Shown in pieces: positions 41,482-46,954 of a DNA stretch of 46,954 bases. The DNA is from Oscillospiraceae bacterium (GTDB taxonomy: Bacteria > Bacillota > Clostridia > Oscillospirales > QAMX01), in assembly GCA_015067705.1 (NCBI GenBank), contig SVLW01000002.1, forward strand, positions 1 through 46,954, read 5' to 3'. The translations under genes and the position numbers were made by a program. Every line of letters starts with the position of its first letter. Within the stretch, counting starts at the first letter, position 1. The notes below the pieces were generated by a model. It was not told the DNA's origin. It saw nothing but the letters and a program-made list of their open reading frames with translations, and ran no database searches.

Positions 41482-41794
41482 CCCGAACTTCTATCTCTAT
41501 CTTCTCGTGATGACGGGCGTGACGTATCTGGTGCGGATGCTGCCTCTGGTGCTGGTGAAGCGGAAGATCGAAAACCGCTTCCTGGTCTCCTTCCTCTATT
41601 ATATCCCTTACGCCGTGCTCTCCGCCATGACCATCCCTGCCTGCTTCTATGCCACGGGGCATATGCTCTCCGCCCTCTGCGGTGTGGCGGTGGCGCTGTT
41701 CCTGGCCCTCCGCGGCAAAAAGCTCCTGCCCGTGGCCGTGGGCGCCACAGTGGGCGTATTCCTGGCAGAAGTGGTAATGCGGTTCTTCCTGTAA
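41474..41794 (+). CDS. azlD: Branched-chain amino acid exporter, small subunit
   Basis: This 106-residue membrane protein has three to four helices and the AzlD start NFYLYLLVMTGVTYLVRMLP. It pairs with AzlC. The ATG at 41474 has AGAGGAGG six bases upstream and overlaps the azlC end. Confidence 0.92.
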   Translation: MNNPNFYLYLLVMTGVTYLVRMLPLVLVKRKIENRFLVSFLYYIPYAVLSAMTIPACFYATGHMLSALCGVAVALFLALRGKKLLPVAVGATVGVFLAEVVMRFFL

Positions 41795-41798
41795 AATG

Positions 41799-41832
41799 AA
41801 TGCCCGACTTTGAAAAAAGTCGGGCATTTTCT
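41799..41832. terminator. Bidirectional terminator
   Basis: AATGCCCGACTTT and AAAGTCGGGCATT form a 13-bp stem around GAAA, with T residues following. It separates convergent azlD and the YdcF-like gene. Confidence 0.9.
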
Positions 41833-42437
41833 TATACCTCAAAATCCGGGATCACGCCGTTTCGGACATATTCTGAGAGCTTCCGTGCCTCTCCCTTTGC
41901 CCGGGCGATGCCCTCCGGGGTCTCGGTCCAGTTTTCCCGCCGGGTGTGACGGTCGTTTGCCGGACAGGGGAGCACCGTGATGTGCGCCGGGAATAAATAC
42001 CGCGCGATGGCCAGACTGCGCCGCATATGATAGGCCGTCGTGACCAGCAGCACGCGGCGCACCTGATTCAGGCAAAATGCCCGCTGCAGCGCGATCAGCG
42101 CAAAGAGGATGTTTTCGATGGTGTTTTGGGAGGATTTCTCCAGGAGGAGATCCTCCTCCCGGATGCCCAGCGCCAGGGCGGCGGCTTTCATATGCGCCGC
42201 TTCGCTGGCGATTCCGTCCGGGAACGTCCGCCGCTTTCCGCCGCACAGGAGCACCTTCCCGGTCCGTCCGGCGTGATAGACCGCCGCCGCCACCGGCACA
42301 CGGTACTCCGCGGCCTTGCTGCTGCCCAGCACGATCACGCAGTCGGCGGCGTCTCCGGAGTCCTCTATTCCCTGATAAAGCAGTCTGTCCACCACTTCCG
42401 GTGTCAGATCTGCTTCTCGAATCTGTGAAATCAACAT
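41832..42437 (-). CDS. YdcF/ElyC-like DUF218 protein
   Basis: This 201-residue protein has the DUF218 fold: CVIVLGSSKAAEYRVPVA near residue 33, LLLEKSSQNTIENI near 97, and LLVTTAYHMRRS near 129. Relatives take part in envelope maintenance in other bacteria or bind S-adenosylmethionine. No membrane segment is visible. It lies 12 bases after the MATE gene in the same operon. Confidence 0.85.
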   Translation of the reverse strand: MLISQIREADLTPEVVDRLLYQGIEDSGDAADCVIVLGSSKAAEYRVPVAAAVYHAGRTGKVLLCGGKRRTFPDGIASEAAHMKAAALALGIREEDLLLEKSSQNTIENILFALIALQRAFCLNQVRRVLLVTTAYHMRRSLAIARYLFPAHITVLPCPANDRHTRRENWTETPEGIARAKGEARKLSEYVRNGVIPDFEV

Positions 42438-42449
42438 GGCATGCCCTCT

Positions 42450-43814
42450 TTATACGCGCACCGCGTCAAGCTGCCGCACGGTTTTGCGATAGACATAGGC
42501 AAAATAGGCGATCTCCGCGATGCCGGTGAGAGACCACGAACAGGCATAAAGCAGATAGAGCGACTCCATGGTGCCCATCCAGGCAAAGATCGTGTAGATC
42601 CAGATCACCCGGAATACGCAGGAACCCAGGATCACGATCACCGTGGGCCAGAAGCCCTTGCCCAGACCCCGGGACGCCGCAATGGTGCAGTCCATCAGGG
42701 CGGAGATGCAATAGGACAGGCCCATCACCGTGAGACGGCCAAGTCCCGCCTCGATGACGGCAGCTTCCGTGGTGAAGAGGGAGAGAAACTGCCGCCCGAA
42801 GAGCACCAGCGTACCGCCCATGAGAAGCCCCGCGCCAAAGGAATAGGCCAGGGCAATGAGATAACTTCTTAAGATGCGGTCTTTCTTCTTTGCGCCCAGA
42901 TTCTGCCCCATAAAGCTGGCGCAGGCGGTATAGAAGGCCGCCATCACGTCATAGACCAGGGGATCGGAGTTCATGGCGGCGGAATTGCCCTCCACCACCA
43001 CGGCGTCAAAGGTGTTCACGCCCGCCTGGACAAAGAGATTGGCAATGGCGAAAATGGCGTTCTGCAGGCCGCCGGGGATGCCCAGCGCCAGAAGCGCCCG
43101 GGCCTTTCTGCCATTCATGCGCAGATGAGAAAGCCGCAGGGCATAGGTCTCCGTCTCCGAAAACAGCGCCGCGAGAATCAGTCCCGCCGAGAGGTATAAG
43201 GACACCACACTGGCGATGGCGACGCCCGCCACATCCAGATGAAACCCCACCACCAGAAGCACATTCAGCAACACATTCACCGCGCCGGAGATGGAAAGAT
43301 AGAGAAGCGGCCGCCGGGTGTCGCCCGCGGCGGAGAGCACCGCGTGACCAAAGTTATAGATCGAGATGGCCGGCACGCCGAGCAGATAAATGTGCAGATA
43401 GAGCGCCGCGCCGTCGATGAGCTCTGCCTTGGTGCCCAGAAGCTCCAAAACCGGGCGGGTGAACACGATGCCCAGTGCGCCCAGCGCCACACCGATTAAG
43501 AGGGAAAGGAGTGCCGCCGTGTGGACATACTCCCGCACGCCGTCCCGGTCCCGGGCGCCGATTGCCCGCGCCACCAGCACATTGATGCCGCCGCCCACAC
43601 CCATGAGAAAACCGGTGAAGAGCGTCACCAGGGTGGCAGTGGAGCCCACAGATCCCAGTGCCGCCGCGCCGGCAAAGCGCCCCACCACGGCGATGTCCGC
43701 CATGTTGAAAAACACCTGTAAAAGGTTTGAAAGGATCAGCGGGACGGAGAAGAGAAGGATCTGTTTCCCCAGCCGTCCCTGCGTCATGTCCCGGGTCGAT
43801 CGAATGACTGCCAT
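42450..43814 (-). CDS. MATE-family efflux transporter
   Basis: This 454-residue protein has about twelve membrane helices and MATE features such as LSNLLQVFFNMADIAVVGRFAG near the N-terminus. It would export drugs or metabolites using a cation gradient. I chose ATG 43814, one base after the stop codon of the GTPase gene and behind GGGGTG; longer frames run into that gene. The downstream paralogue set is unknown. Confidence 0.9.
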   Translation of the reverse strand: MAVIRSTRDMTQGRLGKQILLFSVPLILSNLLQVFFNMADIAVVGRFAGAAALGSVGSTATLVTLFTGFLMGVGGGINVLVARAIGARDRDGVREYVHTAALLSLLIGVALGALGIVFTRPVLELLGTKAELIDGAALYLHIYLLGVPAISIYNFGHAVLSAAGDTRRPLLYLSISGAVNVLLNVLLVVGFHLDVAGVAIASVVSLYLSAGLILAALFSETETYALRLSHLRMNGRKARALLALGIPGGLQNAIFAIANLFVQAGVNTFDAVVVEGNSAAMNSDPLVYDVMAAFYTACASFMGQNLGAKKKDRILRSYLIALAYSFGAGLLMGGTLVLFGRQFLSLFTTEAAVIEAGLGRLTVMGLSYCISALMDCTIAASRGLGKGFWPTVIVILGSCVFRVIWIYTIFAWMGTMESLYLLYACSWSLTGIAEIAYFAYVYRKTVRQLDAVRV

Positions 43815-43815
43815 A

Positions 43816-46404
43816 TCACACCCCGTTGATTCGACGAATGATTTCGGAGATCTCGATCTTTGCGGTTTCGATCTCCTCCCGGAATGCCCGAGCAGACACG
43901 CGCAGAGCACCGTGACCCAGAATGATCAACTGCTCCACGCCGTCCGACGTGGCCACCCGCACCCGGCGGTGACGCCCCAGGGCGTAGGTGGTCTTTTCAA
44001 TATACATATCTGCGGTCTCCGCCTCTTTGGTGTAGACCACATGGATGTTGTGATAGCGTTCCACGGAGCCCATGCCCTGGTGCACCTTATAGGCGTCGAA
44101 CACCAGAATCAGGGTACACTTGCGATAGCCCTGATAGTTGGAGAGAATATCCATCAGGGTGTGCCGCGCCACTTCCAGATTATCCTGGGCGATCTTCTTG
44201 AGATCCTCCCAGGCAAAGATGATGTTATAGCCGTCCACCAAAAGATACTCCTCGCCCATGTCGATGAGCCGGAAGCTGTCGCTGAGCCGCTCCCGCACCA
44301 CGGGCTTGGTATCAAAGAAATGGCCGTCCTTGATGGGACCATAGGTTTTCTGGAAGATGGCCTCCAGTTCACGATCTTCCGCCATGGTGCCGCGATAGCG
44401 GGCGGCGGAGGCCCGGCGCTCCCGTTCCGACGGCGCCGGAGGAGCGGGCGGCTCGATCTCGCCGAACTGCAGACCGCTTGAGACGTGCATATAGCCCGGC
44501 GCCTGATCCCAGCGCACGGTAAAGCCCGCGCCGTGGGCGCAGAACACGGAGTCCGGCGTGTTTTCCGTATCGTGGAGCGGGTCGTAGGAAAGCTCCGCCA
44601 CCACCTCGGCGGTATTGTGACAGGGCTCATAGCCCCGCAGGGTGCAGGACAGCTTGCCCCGCCCCTTGGTATAGGCCGTCACCTCGGCCTGATAGCCCCG
44701 CATGGCCGAGACCGGCGCGGTGCCCAGGAGCACCGTATCCTCGCCGAAGGTCTCCGGCGGCAGGAAGGTGCCGTGCATCTGCTCAATATCATGCATGGCG
44801 CGGCCCATGTTCTCACTGGGCAGCTCCAACCGGTAATCGTACCAGGGTTCCAGCAGGATGCTGTTCGCCTGCATCAGGCCCTGGCGCACGGCGCGGTAAG
44901 TGGCCTGGCGGAAGTCGCCGCCCTCGGTGTGCTTCAGATGCGCCCGTCCCGCCACCAGCGTGATCCGCAGATCCGTAATGGGCGAGCCGGTGAGCACGCC
45001 CACGTGCTCTTTTTCAAATAAATGCGTGAGGATCAATCTCTGCCAGTTGCGGTCCAGCACGTCCTCAGAGCACATGCTGCCGAATCGCAGTCCGCTGCCC
45101 CGGGGGCCGGGCTCCAAAAGGAGATGCACCTCCGCATAATGCCGCAGGGGCTCGAAGTGCCCCATGCCCTCCACAGGGCCGGCAATGGTTTCCTTATAGA
45201 CAATATTGCCCTGACCGAAGCCCACTTCCATGTCAAAGCGCTCCCGAATCATGTGCTGCAGGATCTCAAGCTGCACCTCGCCCATGAGTTTGACGTGGAT
45301 CTCCCGCAGGCGCTCGTTCCAGACAATGTGAAGCTGTGGGTCTTCCTCCTCCAACTGCCGGAATTTCGGCAGCGCCGTCATGGGGTCGCATCCCTCGGGC
45401 AGGAGGATTTGATAAGTCAAAACCGGCTCCAAAGTGGGCTGGGCAGAGCTGGGCTCCGCGCCCAGGCCTTCACCGGGATAAGTGCGTGTCAGACCCGTTA
45501 CGGCAATGACCGATCCGGCGGGTGCCTCGTCCACCGGCTGGAATTTCACGCCGGAATAAAGCCGCAGCTGGTCCGCCTTTTCCTCCCAGGGCTTGCCCTC
45601 GGTATCCATGCCGGAGAGCAGGGCCTTGGCCCGCAGACTGCCGCCCGTGACTTTCAAGTACGTCAGCCGCCGCCCCTGGGGGTCGCGCGCGATCTTATAG
45701 ACCTTTGCGCCAAAGATGTCGTCATACTTCGGCGGCAGGGTATAGCGGTCAAAGCCCTGCAGGAATTCTGCCACGCCCTCCAGGCGCAGGGCGGAACCAA
45801 AATAACAGGGGAACATCTGCCGCCGGCGGATCATGCGCAGGATCTCCTCCTCCGTCACCTCGCCGGTTTCCAGATACTGCCCTAAAATGTCCTCGTCGCA
45901 CATGGCGGCGGATTCCATCAGGGATTCCGCATCCTGCCCCATGTCCACACAGCCCTGAGAAAGCTGCTTCTGCAGTTCCGTCAGGAGTTCTGCCTGGTCG
46001 GCTCCGGGCAGATCCATTTTATTGATAAAGAGGAAGGTGGGGATGCCGTGGTGTTCTAAAAGCCGCCAGAGGGTGCGGGTGTGCACCTGCACGCCGTCGG
46101 TGCCGCTGATCACCAAAATGGCATAATCCAGCACCTGTAAGGTGCGCTCCATCTCGCTGGAAAAGTCCACGTGTCCCGGCGTGTCCAGAAGCATCAGCTC
46201 CGTATCACCGAAGGAAAAGACCGCCTGCTTTGAAAAGATGGTGATGCCCCTGGTCCGTTCCAGTTCATAGGTATCGAGATATGCGTCCTGATGATCCACG
46301 CGCCCCAGCTGGCGAATCTCGCCGCTTTCATAGAGCATTCCTTCACTGAGCGTGGTTTTGCCCGCGTCCACGTGGGCCAGAACACCTGCTACGATCCGCT
46401 TCAT
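43816..46404 (-). CDS. TetM-like translational GTPase fused to a YacP/Rae1-type NYN nuclease domain
   Basis: This 862-residue protein has two parts. Residues 1-640 are an EF-G/TetM-type GTPase with P-loop AHVDAGKTT (residues 10-18), DTPGHVDF and NKMD, and all five EF-G-like domains. After a short Pro/Glu/Ala linker (about 645-680), residues 718-862 are a NYN/PIN-like domain with LLVDGYNIIFAWEDL, LVFDAYK and ATSDGVEQ, the pattern of YacP (Rae1), a ribosome-associated A-site mRNA endonuclease. Normal TetM is about 640 residues. I chose ATG 46404, four bases after GGAGG; an ATG at 46425 lacks a site. It is not necessarily a tetracycline resistance gene. It leads an operon with MATE and YdcF genes. 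Confidence 0.9.
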   Translation of the reverse strand: MKRIVAGVLAHVDAGKTTLSEGMLYESGEIRQLGRVDHQDAYLDTYELERTRGITIFSKQAVFSFGDTELMLLDTPGHVDFSSEMERTLQVLDYAILVISGTDGVQVHTRTLWRLLEHHGIPTFLFINKMDLPGADQAELLTELQKQLSQGCVDMGQDAESLMESAAMCDEDILGQYLETGEVTEEEILRMIRRRQMFPCYFGSALRLEGVAEFLQGFDRYTLPPKYDDIFGAKVYKIARDPQGRRLTYLKVTGGSLRAKALLSGMDTEGKPWEEKADQLRLYSGVKFQPVDEAPAGSVIAVTGLTRTYPGEGLGAEPSSAQPTLEPVLTYQILLPEGCDPMTALPKFRQLEEEDPQLHIVWNERLREIHVKLMGEVQLEILQHMIRERFDMEVGFGQGNIVYKETIAGPVEGMGHFEPLRHYAEVHLLLEPGPRGSGLRFGSMCSEDVLDRNWQRLILTHLFEKEHVGVLTGSPITDLRITLVAGRAHLKHTEGGDFRQATYRAVRQGLMQANSILLEPWYDYRLELPSENMGRAMHDIEQMHGTFLPPETFGEDTVLLGTAPVSAMRGYQAEVTAYTKGRGKLSCTLRGYEPCHNTAEVVAELSYDPLHDTENTPDSVFCAHGAGFTVRWDQAPGYMHVSSGLQFGEIEPPAPPAPSERERRASAARYRGTMAEDRELEAIFQKTYGPIKDGHFFDTKPVVRERLSDSFRLIDMGEEYLLVDGYNIIFAWEDLKKIAQDNLEVARHTLMDILSNYQGYRKCTLILVFDAYKVHQGMGSVERYHNIHVVYTKEAETADMYIEKTTYALGRHRRVRVATSDGVEQLIILGHGALRVSARAFREEIETAKIEISEIIRRINGV

Positions 46405-46438
46405 GCTGCCTCCGAAAATGTACAAATTCTTTCAGCTT

Positions 46439-46444
46439 ATTGTA
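46439..46444 (-). promoter_or_regulatory. Candidate extended -10 promoter of the GTPase operon
   Basis: On the minus strand TACAAT is preceded by TGC, an extended -10 element 35 bases before the ATG. The nearest TTGACG lies too far upstream (24-base spacer). Confidence 0.55.
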
Positions 46445-46485
46445 GCATAAAAAAGGAAGGATGGGAAGCGTCAATCCGCGCCGGT

Positions 46486-46514
46486 TTGCCAAAGCCGGGC
46501 GTTTCTGTTATACA
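46486..46514 (+). promoter_or_regulatory. Promoter of the DUF6054 gene
   Basis: TTGCCA (46486-46491) and TATACA (46509-46514) are 17 bases apart, 22 bases before the ATG. Confidence 0.72.
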
Positions 46515-46536
46515 ATAAAAAAAGGAGGGGAGCGAT

Positions 46537-46875
46537 ATGGCAAAACTGGAATACACACTGCGGGGCGATTTTGACGAAATCCTCCGGAGCCTTGAGGATG
46601 CGGTGATGGACGGCAGCGCCACGGCGTCCCGGGAGGATGCCTCGGACTTCTCGGCGGCCGCGGGCCGCGTGGCCGTGCGGGTCTATGAACGCTACAGTTG
46701 GTCCGGCAGCAGCCGGGTGAGCATGAATCTGACTCTGGCGGAATTGGACGGGCGCATCTTCCTCAGCGTCATCACCTCCGGCGGCAGCCAGGCCATGTAC
46801 TTCAAGGTGAACACCTGGGGCGAATCCGCCTTTCTTGACACCATCCGCCGGGCGGCGGAGGCCTATCGGGCATAA
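46537..46875 (+). CDS. DUF6054 family protein
   Basis: This 112-residue protein matches the DUF6054 pattern common in Clostridia: YTLRGDFDEILRSLEDAVMD at the start and FLSVITSGGSQAMYFKVNTWGE near the end. No signal peptide or membrane helix is present. AAAGGAGGGG precedes the ATG. The function is unknown; it stands alone, divergent from the GTPase operon. Confidence 0.85.
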   Translation: MAKLEYTLRGDFDEILRSLEDAVMDGSATASREDASDFSAAAGRVAVRVYERYSWSGSSRVSMNLTLAELDGRIFLSVITSGGSQAMYFKVNTWGESAFLDTIRRAAEAYRA

Positions 46876-46877
46876 AG

Positions 46878-46925
46878 AAAGCGCGTATCCCGCGAAACGA
46901 GTTCGTCGGGGATACGCGCTTTTTC
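46878..46925. terminator. Terminator of the DUF6054 gene
   Basis: AAAGCGCGTATCCC and GGGATACGCGCTTT form a 14-bp stem around a 17-base loop that can itself fold, followed by TTTTT. Confidence 0.88.
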
Positions 46926-46936
46926 TGGGGCGGGGC

Positions 46937-46954
46937 TTATTCGTGGCGGGCGAT
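46937..46954 (-). CDS. Possible C-terminal end of a leftward gene, runs off the window
   Basis: On the minus strand, five codons followed by TAA at 46939-46937 could be the end of a convergent gene, consistent with a terminator at 46878-46925. Too little is visible to identify it. Confidence 0.25.
   Translation of the reverse strand: MARHE

Noticed and set aside
43816-46404. Calling the GTPase a tetracycline resistance determinant
   Set aside because: Many clostridial TetM-like factors are chromosomal and untested, and the fused nuclease suggests another role; no mobile element surrounds it.

Overview
The window looks like chromosomal DNA of a GC-rich, anaerobic, gut-type clostridium (Bacillota, Clostridia, probably Oscillospiraceae or a close relative). 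The reasons are strong AGGAGG-type ribosome binding sites, TTGACA/TATAAT promoters with 17-base spacers, SLH-domain surface proteins, a SCIFF peptide with its radical SAM maturase, pyruvate phosphate dikinase, and RNase M5, YlxM-Ffh and KhpA genes of Gram-positive type. The family assignment is inference; no rRNA gene is present. No phage, IS element, tRNA or CRISPR array was seen.

Layout. Positions 1-3770 hold an S-layer locus. An exact inverted repeat of at least 119 bp (1-119 and 671-789) flanks a 551-bp segment that carries a promoter, a ribosome binding site and a complete signal peptide pointing left. To the right, a 1006-codon SLH protein reading frame has no start codon. Inverting the segment would join the promoter and signal peptide in frame to that silent gene. 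Positions 3800-8610 hold leftward recD2, a riboflavin transporter gene under an FMN riboswitch, rnmV and holA. Positions 8780-11050 hold an SLH/Ig-like surface protein, a divergent MreB-like gene and a 243-bp nested inverted repeat. Positions 11050-16160 hold clpE-like, pgsA and two tandem ferredoxin-type aldo/keto reductases. Positions 16270-18960 hold the ylxM-ffh-rpsP-khpA translation and secretion operon and a small copper-chaperone-like gene.

Positions 19000-24410 are a leftward cell-shape operon, zapA-maf-mreC-mreD-mrdA, ending in an M42-peptidase-like protein that has lost its metal ligands. Positions 24690-32270 run rightward: ppdK, a DUF1349 protein, an AraC regulator, the scfA-scfB SCIFF system and a PLP decarboxylase. 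Positions 32270-37660 run leftward: a glycerol-3-phosphate dehydrogenase-like operon with a MaoC-type protein, a HAD phosphatase and an alpha/alpha-toroid protein. Positions 37660-46954 hold a cytoplasmic glycoside-hydrolase-like protein, a tiny membrane protein with an OadB-like motif, azlCD, a YdcF/MATE/GTPase operon and a DUF6054 gene. The GTPase is a TetM-like factor fused to a YacP/Rae1-type NYN nuclease.

The two most interesting items are the apparent S-layer inversion switch at the left end, which must be told apart from a contig-end assembly artefact, and the TetM-like/Rae1-like fusion near the right end. Bipartite hairpin repeats, the nested inverted repeat, the degenerate enzymes and the small membrane proteins are secondary leads.
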